DNA from: Rhodococcus sp. Z13
Lineage (GTDB): Bacteria > Actinomycetota > Actinomycetes > Mycobacteriales > Mycobacteriaceae
DNA: 64,000 nucleotides
Reading direction: 5' to 3'
Assembly (NCBI RefSeq): GCF_025837095.1
Contig: NZ_CP107551.1
Coordinates: 4,024,668-4,088,667, forward strand
The notes below the pieces were generated by a model. The model worked only from the letters and a program-made list of their open reading frames with translations, had not been told where the DNA came from and did not search any database. How positions within the stretch are numbered: position 1 is the stretch's first letter; each line of letters opens with the position of its first letter. Position numbers and translations under genes: made by a program. Below are positions 1-7,151 of the stretch, one piece after another.

Positions 1-327
1 GGACAGGGAGCAGTTGCCCATGAGCACGGTCGTGACGCCGTGCCGGACCGATTCGGGCAGGCCGGGGCCGACGAGGACCTCGGCGTCGTAGTGGGTGTGG
101 GTGTCGACGAAGCCGGGCATCACCCAGCGGCCGTGTGCCTCGACGACCTCGGTGTCCGGACCGACCGGCAGGTCGTCGGTGGTGGCGGTGACGAGGACGC
201 CGTCGCGGATGCCGAGGTTGCGGACGACGCCCGGGGCGCCCGTGCCGTCGAACCACAGCCCCCCGCGTACGACGACGTCGAAGTCGTCTCGTGTGCGATC
301 TCCCGATGTGTGATCTGCGCCACTCAT
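1..327 (-). CDS. N-acyl-D-amino-acid deacylase family amidohydrolase (N-terminal fragment)
   Basis: Partial gene, cut by the left edge of the window: the first 109 codons are present. The translation carries a small N-terminal beta domain (DDFDVVVRGGLWFDGTGAPG, from about residue 14) followed by GRWVMPGFVDTHTHYDAEV, the first metal-binding HxH motif of the amidohydrolase superfamily. THTHYD followed by a start of the type ESVRHGVTTVLMGNCS is characteristic of the D-aminoacylase/N-acyl-D-glutamate deacylase branch, which hydrolyses N-acylated D-amino acids in the cytoplasm. The ATG at 327 begins the conserved domain at the usual distance. It diverges from a PLP enzyme of the D-threonine aldolase/D-serine dehydratase fold, which suggests a shared D-amino-acid role. 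The remaining metal ligands and the catalytic Asp lie outside the window, so the exact substrate is inference. Confidence 0.8.
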   Translation of the reverse strand, partial: MSGADHTSGDRTRDDFDVVVRGGLWFDGTGAPGVVRNLGIRDGVLVTATTDDLPVGPDTEVVEAHGRWVMPGFVDTHTHYDAEVLVGPGLPESVRHGVTTVLMGNCSLS

Positions 328-399
328 GCGGCGAGGGTAACACGAGAAAGAGGTCGCGCACTCTCTAAATTCCCGTTCCCGCCGGACTAGGGTGCGGCC

Positions 400-1461
400 A
401 TGGCACTCGAAGCGACCCCCGTCCTGCTCGTCGACCGCGACGTCCTCGATCGCAACATCGCGCGGATGGCGGCGTCCGCGCGGAACCGGGGTCTGGCGCT
501 GCGCCCTCACGCGAAGACCCACAAGTGCCCCGAGATCGCACGACTGCAGGTCGAGGCGGGTGCGACCGGCCTGACCGTCGCCACCGTGACGGAGGCGGAG
601 GTATTCGCCGCCGCCGGATTCGACGACCTGTTCGTCGCCTATCCGCTGTGGGTCGACGCGGCCCGCGGCGCCCGCCTGCGAGCCCTCGCCGAGCGGATGC
701 GACTGACCGTCGGTATCGATTCCGCTGCCGGGGCACGGGCCCTCGCCGAACACGCCGGCACCGGCATCGGGGTGCTCGTCGAGATCGACAGCGGGCACCA
801 CCGCACGGGCGTCGCCCCCGAACGGGCCGGGGCGGTCGCCGCGGCCGCACGGGAGGCCGGGCTCGAGGTGGTCGGCGTCTTCACCTTCCCCGGTCACTCC
901 TATGCCCCGGATGCACCCTCGTCCGCAGCCCGGGAGGAGGCCGACGCGCTGGCCGCGGCCGCCGAATCGCTGCGCGCCGCGGGTGCCGAACCGGCGATCG
1001 TCAGCGGCGGGTCCTCCCCCACGGCGCTGATCGACGTACCCACTCCCGCAACCGAACTGCGCCCCGGCGTCTACGTCTTCGGCGACGCCCAGCAGCTCGA
1101 ACTCGGAGCCGTCGCCGAAGAGGACGTCGCCCTCACCGCGCTGGCGACCGTCGTGTCGGTCCGGGACGGGATCGTCGTGCTCGACGCCGGGTCGAAGATC
1201 CTCGGTGCCGACCGGGCGGCCTGGGCGACCGGACACGGCCGGATCCTCGGCGAACCCGACGCGCGGATCACCGCCCTGTCGGAGCACCACGCCACCGTGC
1301 AGTGGCCCGGCTCGTCGCCGCGTCCCGCTCCGGGCGACCGGGTGCGGGTGATCCCCAACCACGCGTGCAACGCCGTGAACCTCGTGGACGAGCTCGTCGT
1401 GGTCTCCGGCGACGCACCGGTGGACGTGTGGCGGGTGGCCGCGCGAGGATGCAACGTGTGA
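400..1461 (+). CDS. D-threonine aldolase / D-serine dehydratase-like PLP enzyme (alanine racemase N-terminal fold)
   Basis: A 353-residue fold-type III PLP protein. The N-terminal barrel starts with TPVLLVDRDVLDRNIARMA and contains RPHAKTHK (residues 36-42), where Lys39 is the expected Schiff-base lysine. The C-terminal beta domain contains NHACN, with His321 and Cys323 matching the metal-binding His-x-Cys pair of D-threonine aldolases and eukaryotic-type D-serine dehydratases. Length agrees with the family. The reaction is expected to be cleavage or dehydration of a beta-hydroxy D-amino acid, metal dependent and cytoplasmic. The ATG at 400 follows AGGG at a normal distance. The 3' end overlaps the next gene by GTGA, so both are probably cotranscribed. 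Whether it is an aldolase or a dehydratase cannot be decided from sequence alone. Confidence 0.8.
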   Translation: MALEATPVLLVDRDVLDRNIARMAASARNRGLALRPHAKTHKCPEIARLQVEAGATGLTVATVTEAEVFAAAGFDDLFVAYPLWVDAARGARLRALAERMRLTVGIDSAAGARALAEHAGTGIGVLVEIDSGHHRTGVAPERAGAVAAAAREAGLEVVGVFTFPGHSYAPDAPSSAAREEADALAAAAESLRAAGAEPAIVSGGSSPTALIDVPTPATELRPGVYVFGDAQQLELGAVAEEDVALTALATVVSVRDGIVVLDAGSKILGADRAAWATGHGRILGEPDARITALSEHHATVQWPGSSPRPAPGDRVRVIPNHACNAVNLVDELVVVSGDAPVDVWRVAARGCNV

Positions 1462-2558
1462 CGCGCACACGTCTTGCCGGGCTGATCGCGGTGGCCGCAC
1501 TGCTGCCGCTGGTCTCCTGCGGGTCCGAGACGACCGAGACCGCCGGACCGGCGACCACGAGCGCCTCGGTCGTGTCCGTCGTGCCGGAGGCCGGAGCACC
1601 CCGCGTCACCGGCACGATCGCCTCCGGCCTCGACACCGCCTGGGGCATCGCCTTCCTGCCGGGCGGATCGGCGCTGGTCACCGAGCGCGACACCGGCCGC
1701 GTCCTCGAGATCACCGACGGCACCTGCCGTGAGGTGGGGCGTGTCGAAGACACCCTCGCGCAAGGGGAATCGGGTCTGCTGGGGATCGCGGTGTCGCCGG
1801 GCTTCGCCACCGACCGGCAGGTGTTCCTGTACGCGACCACGGCCGACGACAACCGCGTGCTGCGCGCGACCTTCGACGGGGAGACCCTGTCGGAGCCGGA
1901 GGTGATCCTCGACGGCATCCCGGCCGGACGGATCCACGACGGCGGACGCATGATCGTCGGCCCCGACGGCATGCTCTACGTCGCGACCGGCGAGGCGGGC
2001 GACCGCGATCTCGCCCAGGATCCGGATTCGCTGGGCGGCAAGATCCTGCGCATCACCGCCGACGGCGATCCCGCGCCCGGCAATCCCGACCCGGCCTCGC
2101 CGGTGTTCTCGCTGGGGCACCGCAACGTGCAGGGCCTGGCGTTCGACGATGCGGGTCGGTTGTGGGCGTCGGAGTTCGGGCAGAACGACGTCGACGAGCT
2201 GAATCTCGTGACGGCCGGCGCGAACCACGGGTGGCCGGAGGTCGAGGGCACCGGCGGCGGGAACGAATTCGTCGATCCGGTGCTCACCTGGCCGGTCGCG
2301 CAGGCGTCCCCGTCCGGGCTGGCGTGGGCCGAGGGCAGTCTGTGGATGGCGGGTCTTCGGGGAGAGCGGTTGTGGCGCATCGATATCGGAGACGACGGCG
2401 TCGCGACCGCGAGCGACTTCCTGCGAGGCGAGTACGGGCGGTTGCGGACCGTCGTCGCCGCGCCGGACGGCTCCCTGTGGCTCACGACGTCCAATCGGGA
2501 CGGTCGCGGGGAGCCGGCCGGCGACGACGACCGCATCCTCCGTGTCGAGATCTCCTGA
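1458..2558 (+). CDS. PQQ-dependent glucose/sorbosone dehydrogenase family lipoprotein
   Basis: About 366 residues. The N-terminus has a basic start, a hydrophobic stretch and the lipobox LVSC (Cys21), so it should be an exported lipoprotein. The rest is a six-bladed beta-propeller of the soluble aldose-sugar dehydrogenase type: DTAWGIAFLPGGSALVTERD, GESGLLGIAVSPGF, IHDGGRMIVGPDGMLYVATG, GHRNVQGLAFD and WASEFGQNDVDELN are the usual blade motifs, including the IHxGG and GHRNxQG segments near the PQQ and active site. It would oxidise aldoses at the cell surface. The GTG at 1458 is chosen because GAGG lies nine bases upstream and the GTG overlaps the previous stop as GTGA; an ATG at 1449 in the same frame has no spaced ribosome site. 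The last codons and stop are duplicated just downstream. Confidence 0.82.
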   Translation: MTRTRLAGLIAVAALLPLVSCGSETTETAGPATTSASVVSVVPEAGAPRVTGTIASGLDTAWGIAFLPGGSALVTERDTGRVLEITDGTCREVGRVEDTLAQGESGLLGIAVSPGFATDRQVFLYATTADDNRVLRATFDGETLSEPEVILDGIPAGRIHDGGRMIVGPDGMLYVATGEAGDRDLAQDPDSLGGKILRITADGDPAPGNPDPASPVFSLGHRNVQGLAFDDAGRLWASEFGQNDVDELNLVTAGANHGWPEVEGTGGGNEFVDPVLTWPVAQASPSGLAWAEGSLWMAGLRGERLWRIDIGDDGVATASDFLRGEYGRLRTVVAAPDGSLWLTTSNRDGRGEPAGDDDRILRVEIS

Positions 2559-2580
2559 CGGACCCGTCGAGATCTCCTGA
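2544..2580 (+). repeat. 15-bp direct duplication spanning the stop codon
   Basis: The 15 bases GTCGAGATCTCCTGA occur at 2544-2558, ending with the stop codon of the sugar dehydrogenase gene, and again at 2566-2580. The spacing of 22 bases looks like a short local tandem duplication. It adds no coding sequence. Confidence 0.8.
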
Positions 2581-2585
2581 GCGGG

Positions 2586-3038
2586 TTACGGAACGAGGAC
2601 GACGACCGTCTCGGCCACGAGCGCCGGACGCTCACCGCCCTCGATCTCGACGGTGTACTGCACGACGAGGTTCGCGCCCTTGGCGGTGCGCTCGAGCGAC
2701 TTGAACTCGGCGCCGGCGCGGACCTTGGAACCGACCGGGACGGGCGAGGGGAAGCGCACCTTGTTGCTGCCGTAGTTGACCTTCATCTTCAGACCCTCGA
2801 TCGCGAAGATCTTCTGGCCCAGCACCGGCAGCAGCGACAGGGTCAGGTAGCCGTGGGCGATGGTGGTGCCGAAAGGACCGTCCTTGGCGCGCTCGGGATC
2901 GACGTGGATCCACTGGTGGTCGCCGGTGGCGTCGGCGAACAGGTTCACGCGCTCCTGGTCGATCTCGAGCCAGTCGCTGTAGCCGAGGTGCTCGCCGACA
3001 GCCTTCTCGACCTCGTCGATTCCGTTGAAGACCCGCAT
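2586..3038 (-). CDS. MaoC-type (R)-specific enoyl-CoA hydratase
   Basis: A 150-residue single hotdog-domain protein. The hydratase signature is FADATGDHQWIHVDPERA (about residues 34-51), containing the catalytic Asp and His of MaoC/PhaJ enzymes, followed by the hotdog helix segment GTTIAHGYLTLSLLP. Length and motif order match the small mycobacterial HtdX/HtdY-like and PhaJ hydratases, which add water to 2-enoyl-CoA to give (R)-3-hydroxyacyl-CoA. The ATG at 3038 has AGGAG six bases upstream. It is the last gene of a leftward run after an acyl-CoA dehydrogenase and a GntR regulator, so it plausibly hydrates the enoyl-CoA made by that dehydrogenase. Confidence 0.88.
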   Translation of the reverse strand: MRVFNGIDEVEKAVGEHLGYSDWLEIDQERVNLFADATGDHQWIHVDPERAKDGPFGTTIAHGYLTLSLLPVLGQKIFAIEGLKMKVNYGSNKVRFPSPVPVGSKVRAGAEFKSLERTAKGANLVVQYTVEIEGGERPALVAETVVVLVP

Positions 3039-3067
3039 GTGTTGCTCCTGTTGGGTTGGGGCGAGGG

Positions 3068-3814
3068 TCAGTGACCGGCTCGCCGGAGGGTGACGCGGTA
3101 GGTGTAACGCTCGGGCAGGAAGTAGCTCACCGACAGCTCGGTCGGCACCCCGTTCTCGTCGGAGTACAACCGGTCGACGCGCAGCAGCGGATGCCCGACG
3201 GGGCAGTCCAGTTCGGCGGCCGCCTGTTCGGTGGCGGGGGCGACGGTGATGGACTGTGCCGCTTCGACGATGGGGCTGTCGAGATACGGTTCGAGCAGTC
3301 CGATCACGGTGCTGCGGCTCGACGCACCGGCCTGCAGTTCCGGGGTGTCGAGCACGTGCGCGGCGACCTTGTCGGGGAGATGGACCGTGGTGACCACGAA
3401 CGGGATCCCGTCGTGGACGCGCCGGAACACCACCGTGTACAGCAGGTCGGTGTCGAGGCGGAGCCGGCTCGCGGCGTCGATGTCGACGCCCCGCCGCAGC
3501 GGGGAGACGATCTCCATGACCGTGTCGGACGACAGTGCGAGCAGGTCCTCGATGGAGCCGTGCTGACGCCGGTAGCGGCGTCCCGACTCGTTCGCGAAGG
3601 TGCCGCGGCCGGGGACACGGTAGACGATGCCGTCGGCGACGAGGTCCTGGAAGGCGCGACGGACCGTCTGCCGGCTCACCCCGTACTGTTCGGCGAGCTC
3701 CGCCTCCGTGGGCAGCCGTGTGCCGCCGCTGTACCGTCCCGCTTCCACGGCTTCCCGGAGTCGACGCGCGAGCTGCGCGTAGGCCGGTTCCGTCTCCCGC
3801 ACCTTGTTGTCCAT
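3068..3814 (-). CDS. GntR family transcriptional regulator, HutC subfamily
   Basis: 248 residues. The N-terminal winged helix-turn-helix (about residues 8-75) has the GntR pattern AQLARRLREAVEAGRY, LPTEAELAEQYGVSRQTVRRA, and the wing VPGRGTFA. The C-terminal part (about 95-240) is a UTRA ligand-binding domain, ending in the typical DRLYSDENGVPTELSVSYF strand-turn. It lies between an acyl-CoA dehydrogenase gene and a maoC gene on the same strand, with short gaps, so it is probably a local regulator of the fadE/citE divergent unit that senses a pathway intermediate. The ATG at 3814 lacks a strong ribosome site, so the start is moderately certain. Confidence 0.85.
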   Translation of the reverse strand: MDNKVRETEPAYAQLARRLREAVEAGRYSGGTRLPTEAELAEQYGVSRQTVRRAFQDLVADGIVYRVPGRGTFANESGRRYRRQHGSIEDLLALSSDTVMEIVSPLRRGVDIDAASRLRLDTDLLYTVVFRRVHDGIPFVVTTVHLPDKVAAHVLDTPELQAGASSRSTVIGLLEPYLDSPIVEAAQSITVAPATEQAAAELDCPVGHPLLRVDRLYSDENGVPTELSVSYFLPERYTYRVTLRRAGH

Positions 3815-3856
3815 GACGGACCCGATCCTAGCTTTTCTCGATCGCGGGGTCGGCGG

Positions 3857-5008
3857 TCACAGGCCGCCGCGGGCGACGAGCTGGCTCGCGATGACATTGC
3901 GCTGGATCTCGTTGGTGCCCTCACCGACGATCATCAACGGCGCGTCCCGGAAATACCGCTCCACGTCGTACTCGGTCGAATACCCGTACCCACCGTGGAT
4001 GCGCACCGCGTTCAATGCGATCTCCATCGCCACCTCCGAGGCATAGAGCTTGGCCATACCGGCCTCCATGTCGCAGCGCTCCCCGCTGTCGAACTTCTCC
4101 GCCGCATAGCGGGTCAACTGCCGCGCCGCCGTGAGCTTGGTGGCCATCTCCGCCAGATAGTTGCCGATCGACTGATGTTTCCAGATCGGCTGCCCGAAAC
4201 TCTCCCGCTGCTGCGCATACGCCAGCGAATCCTCCAGCGCGGCAGCGGCGACACCCAGCGCGCGGCAGGCCACCTGGATCCGGCCGGTCTCGAGACCCTT
4301 CATCATGTGCCCGAACCCCTTGCCCGGCTCCCCACCGAGGATCGCATCCGCCGAGATCCGGTAGTTGTCGAAACTCAGCTCACACGACTCGACACCCTTG
4401 TAGCCGAGCTTGGGCAGATCCCGCGAGACCGTCAGACCCGGGCCGTGCTCGACGAGCACCACCGAGATGCCCTTGTGCCGCGGGGCCGCCTCCGGATCGG
4501 TCTTGCACAACAGGGCGATCAACCCCGAGCGGCGGGCATTGGAGATCCACGTCTTGGCGCCGTTGATCACCAGCTCGTCCCCGTCGCGGCGGGCGGTGGT
4601 GGTCATCGCCTGCAGATCCGACCCTCCCCCCGGTTCGGTCAGCGCCATCGTCGCGCGGATCTCCCCGGTGGCCATCTTCGGCAGATACCTGGCCTTCTGC
4701 TCCTCGGTACCGAACAGGGTCAGCAGCTTGGCGACGACCGTGTGCCCGCCCATCGCCCCCGCCAGCGACATCCAACCGCGGGCGAGTTCCTCGGTGACCT
4801 GCGCATAGCAGGGCATCGACACCGGCGAACCCCCGAACTCCTCCGGCACCGCCAGCCCGTAGATGCCGATCTGCTTCATCTGCTCGATCCACTTCTCCGG
4901 GTACTCGTTGCGATGCTCGACCTCCTGCACCGACGGCTTGACCTCCCGATCGATGAACTCACGGACGGTCTTGACCAGGAAAGCCTCTTCGTCGTTCAGG
5001 TAGGTCAC
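3857..5008 (-). CDS. Acyl-CoA dehydrogenase (short/branched-chain type)
   Basis: 383 residues from the GTG at 5008, which has GAAGGA six bases upstream; an in-frame ATG at 5065 lies at the predicted transcription start and is therefore unlikely. Domain order is N-terminal helical, beta and C-terminal helical. Motifs include ATMALTEPGGGSDLQAM (FAD/substrate loop), WISNARRSGLIALL, and GGYGYSTEYDVERYFRDA. The segment IVGEGTNEIQRN near the end places Glu363 at the position of the catalytic base of the MCAD/SCAD group. The enzyme would introduce a 2,3 double bond into an acyl-CoA and pass electrons to ETF. It leads an operon with gntR and maoC and diverges from citE-maoC. Confidence 0.88.
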   Translation of the reverse strand: MTYLNDEEAFLVKTVREFIDREVKPSVQEVEHRNEYPEKWIEQMKQIGIYGLAVPEEFGGSPVSMPCYAQVTEELARGWMSLAGAMGGHTVVAKLLTLFGTEEQKARYLPKMATGEIRATMALTEPGGGSDLQAMTTTARRDGDELVINGAKTWISNARRSGLIALLCKTDPEAAPRHKGISVVLVEHGPGLTVSRDLPKLGYKGVESCELSFDNYRISADAILGGEPGKGFGHMMKGLETGRIQVACRALGVAAAALEDSLAYAQQRESFGQPIWKHQSIGNYLAEMATKLTAARQLTRYAAEKFDSGERCDMEAGMAKLYASEVAMEIALNAVRIHGGYGYSTEYDVERYFRDAPLMIVGEGTNEIQRNVIASQLVARGGL

Positions 5009-5054
5009 GGGTGATCCTTCGGTCGAGGGCCGGGCCACGCGACCCGGAGAACTT

Positions 5055-5192
5055 TGTACGGCCATTTTGTGGATGCCGCGGGGGGAATGTCAATGCACAG
5101 GCCCGCGCGAACGTGTCGGAATCCAGAGTTTTCGGCGATGCAACCGGCTGCACGTACCTATGGGGTGGCGCACGCCCGACAATGGCCGTACA
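5055..5192. promoter_or_regulatory. Divergent promoter region with two inverted copies of ATGGCCGTACA
   Basis: TGTACGGCCAT at 5055-5065 and its reverse complement ATGGCCGTACA at 5182-5192 sit 47 and 42 bases upstream of the divergent acyl-CoA dehydrogenase and CitE-like starts. Each is read in the direction of its own gene as AATGGCCGTACA. The leftward copy directly follows a predicted -10 element. The same pair recurs at 15998-16118. An operator just downstream of -10, for a repressor or activator common to these units, is the simplest reading. The GntR protein encoded next door is one candidate, but no ligand or binding data support it. Confidence 0.55.
5064..5093 (-). promoter_or_regulatory. 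Predicted promoter of the acyl-CoA dehydrogenase operon
   Basis: On the minus strand TTGACA (5088-5093), an 18-base spacer and CAAAAT (5064-5069) form a sigma-70-like promoter. The predicted transcript starts near 5058, inside the ATGGCCGTACA element, and has a leader of about 50 bases before the GTG at 5008. Confidence 0.5.
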
Positions 5193-5233
5193 TTTAGCGC
5201 CGTCATTTCCCGACCGACCTCCCGAGGTTCTCC

Positions 5234-6082
5234 GTGACTTCCGAGCAACACCTCCGCCGGCGCGCCGTCCTCGTCGCCCCCGGCTCCGACGAACGCAAGG
5301 CGTCCAAAGCCCTCGCCTCCACCGCCGACGAAGTGGTCCTCGACCTCGAGGACGCCGTCACCGCGGCGCAGAAGGACACGGCCCGCGAGCTCGTCGCCCC
5401 TCTCGTCCGCGAGCACGGCGCCGGCCGCACCGTCTCGGTGCGCATCAACGGCCGCGGCACGCCCTGGTTCGAGGACGACCTACGGGCGTGCGCGGCCCTC
5501 GGGGACGCGCTCGCCTCGATCGTGATCCCGAAGGTCGAGAGCGCCGAGGATCTCGTCGAGGCCGACCGCATCCTCGGCGACTCGCCGGTCGTGGTGCAGG
5601 CCCTCATCGAAACCCCGGCGGGCGTGCAGCGCATCGACGAGATCGTGACCGGGCCGCGAGTGGCCGGGGTGATCATCGGCTACGCCGATCTCGGTGCCTC
5701 CCTGGGACGTTCCCGCACGGCTGCTCCCGAGCACTGGCTGTACGTGCAGGACCGTGTGTTGCACGCCGCCCGCACCGCGGGTGTCCAGGCGATCGACGGC
5801 CCGTTCCTCGGCATCACCGACGACGACGCCTTCCGTCACTCGGCGCGGTGGGTCGCCGACCTCGGGTTCGACGGCAAGTGGGTGATCCACCCGGCGCAGA
5901 TCGATTCCGCCGCCGCAGCGTTCACTCCCACCGATGCACAGGTCGAGTCGGCCCGCAAGGTGCTCGCCGCGCTCGAGGAGGCCGAGAACCGTGGGGCCGG
6001 AGCCGCCCAGCTGGACGGCCAGATGCTCGACGAGGCCGTCGCCGTCGCCGCCCGCCGCACCCTGTCCAAGATCGGAGCCTGA
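5234..6082 (+). CDS. CitE-like CoA-ester lyase (HpcH/HpaI aldolase family)
   Basis: 282 residues. The TIM-barrel shows the CitE pattern: RAVLVAPGSDERKASKAL, VVLDLEDAVTAAQK (acid residues of the metal/substrate site), IVIPKVESAEDL, VVQALIETPAG (metal-binding Glu), GYADLGASLG and FDGKWVIHPAQID. Stand-alone CitE-like proteins of this length cleave malyl-, citramalyl- or 3-hydroxy-3-methylglutaryl-type CoA esters to acetyl-CoA plus a keto acid. The GTG at 5234 has GAGG six bases upstream. The next gene, five bases downstream, is a double-hotdog hydratase. A CoA lyase next to a hydratase is the arrangement used for mesaconyl/itaconyl-CoA to citramalyl-CoA breakdown, so a C5 dicarboxylate substrate is a reasonable inference. 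Confidence 0.83.
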   Translation: MTSEQHLRRRAVLVAPGSDERKASKALASTADEVVLDLEDAVTAAQKDTARELVAPLVREHGAGRTVSVRINGRGTPWFEDDLRACAALGDALASIVIPKVESAEDLVEADRILGDSPVVVQALIETPAGVQRIDEIVTGPRVAGVIIGYADLGASLGRSRTAAPEHWLYVQDRVLHAARTAGVQAIDGPFLGITDDDAFRHSARWVADLGFDGKWVIHPAQIDSAAAAFTPTDAQVESARKVLAALEEAENRGAGAAQLDGQMLDEAVAVAARRTLSKIGA

Positions 6083-6087
6083 CCACC

Positions 6088-7083
6088 ATGACCACCTCGT
6101 ACGTCGGCGGACCCTACTTCGACGAACTGACCGTCGGGCAGGTGTTCGACACAGCCCCCGCCGTGACCCTCACCGACGGTCTCGCCGCCACGCACCAGGC
6201 GATCCTCGGCGACCGCCTGCGTCTGCCGCTCGACAAGCACCTGTCGGCCGCGGTCGCCGGTGGCCCGGTGGCGCACGCCGGTTTCGTCACCGACATCGCG
6301 ATCGGCCAGTCGACGCTCGTCACGCACCACGTCAAGGCCAACCTGTTCTACCGCGGCCTGCGTTTCCATCGCTTCCCGCACATCGGCGACACCCTGTACA
6401 CCACCACCGAAGTGGTGGGCCTGAAGGAGAATTCGGCCAAGCCCGGCCGCAAGCCCACCGGTCTGGCCGCGCTGCGGATGAACACCGTCGACCAGGACGG
6501 CAACACTGTCCTCGACTTCTACCGGTGCGCGATGCTGCCGCTGAGCGAGAACCCCGATCCCGACCGGGTCGTGCACGCCGACGACCTGTCGGCCATCGGC
6601 CCGCAGGACGAACCGCAGTGGTCGGTGCCGAAGGGCTGGGATCTCGATGTGTACCGGTCGAAGGTGCCGGGCGCGCACTTCGATCCGTCCCTCGTGGGCG
6701 CGGTGCTGCAGTCGAGCGGCGACGTCGTCTCGAGCGCACCGGAACTCGCGCGCCTGAGCCTGAACATCGCGGCGACGCACCACGACGAGCGGGTCGGTGC
6801 CGCAGGGCGTCTCGTCTACGGCGGCCACACCATCGGTCTCGCTCTGGCGCAGGCGTCGCGGGCACTGCCGAACCTGGTGACGGTGCTGGGCTGGAAGTCG
6901 TGCGATCACACCGGTCCGGTGCACGAGGGAGACACCCTCACCAGCGACCTGCACGTCGAGTCCGCCGAACCGCTCCCCGAGGGCGGTGGTGTGCTGAACC
7001 TGCGGTCGCTCGTCCATGCCCACCGCGACGATGCCGAGCCGGCGCCGGTGCTGGACTGGCGGTTCACGGCCCTCATGGCCTGA
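6088..7083 (+). CDS. Double-hotdog MaoC family dehydratase (mesaconyl/itaconyl-CoA hydratase-like)
   Basis: 331 residues from the ATG at 6088. Two hotdog halves are visible. The first (about 1-150) contains FDELTVGQVFDTAPAVTLTDGLAATHQAILGD with an early VAHAGFVTDIAIGQS helix. The second (about 185-330) has RLVYGGHTIGLALAQASRALPN, VLGWKSCDHTGPVHEGDTL. This two-domain layout is typical of MaoC-like proteins such as mesaconyl-CoA hydratase. Directly downstream of a CitE-like lyase, it probably hydrates an unsaturated C4/C5 acyl-CoA to the hydroxyacyl-CoA that the lyase cleaves. The 5-base gap implies cotranscription. A hairpin terminator follows. Confidence 0.78.
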   Translation: MTTSYVGGPYFDELTVGQVFDTAPAVTLTDGLAATHQAILGDRLRLPLDKHLSAAVAGGPVAHAGFVTDIAIGQSTLVTHHVKANLFYRGLRFHRFPHIGDTLYTTTEVVGLKENSAKPGRKPTGLAALRMNTVDQDGNTVLDFYRCAMLPLSENPDPDRVVHADDLSAIGPQDEPQWSVPKGWDLDVYRSKVPGAHFDPSLVGAVLQSSGDVVSSAPELARLSLNIAATHHDERVGAAGRLVYGGHTIGLALAQASRALPNLVTVLGWKSCDHTGPVHEGDTLTSDLHVESAEPLPEGGGVLNLRSLVHAHRDDAEPAPVLDWRFTALMA

Positions 7084-7094
7084 CCGTCGTCGAG

Positions 7095-7143
7095 ACCGGC
7101 GTCGTTCGCGTTTCTCCCAGAGAGTTTCGCGATCGACGCCGGT
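7095..7143. terminator. Bidirectional hairpin between convergent genes
   Basis: ACCGGCGTC at 7095-7103 pairs with GACGCCGGT at 7135-7143; an inner TTCGCG/CGCGA pairing extends the stem. It lies between the 3' ends of the rightward maoC-like gene and the leftward crotonase gene, where a shared terminator is expected. There is no clear T-run. Confidence 0.65.
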
Positions 7144-7151
7144 TTCGTCGT

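Noticed and set aside
3056-5014. Long plus-strand frame opposite gntR and the acyl-CoA dehydrogenase
   Set aside because: Both minus-strand genes have full domains and ribosome sites; the plus frame has none.
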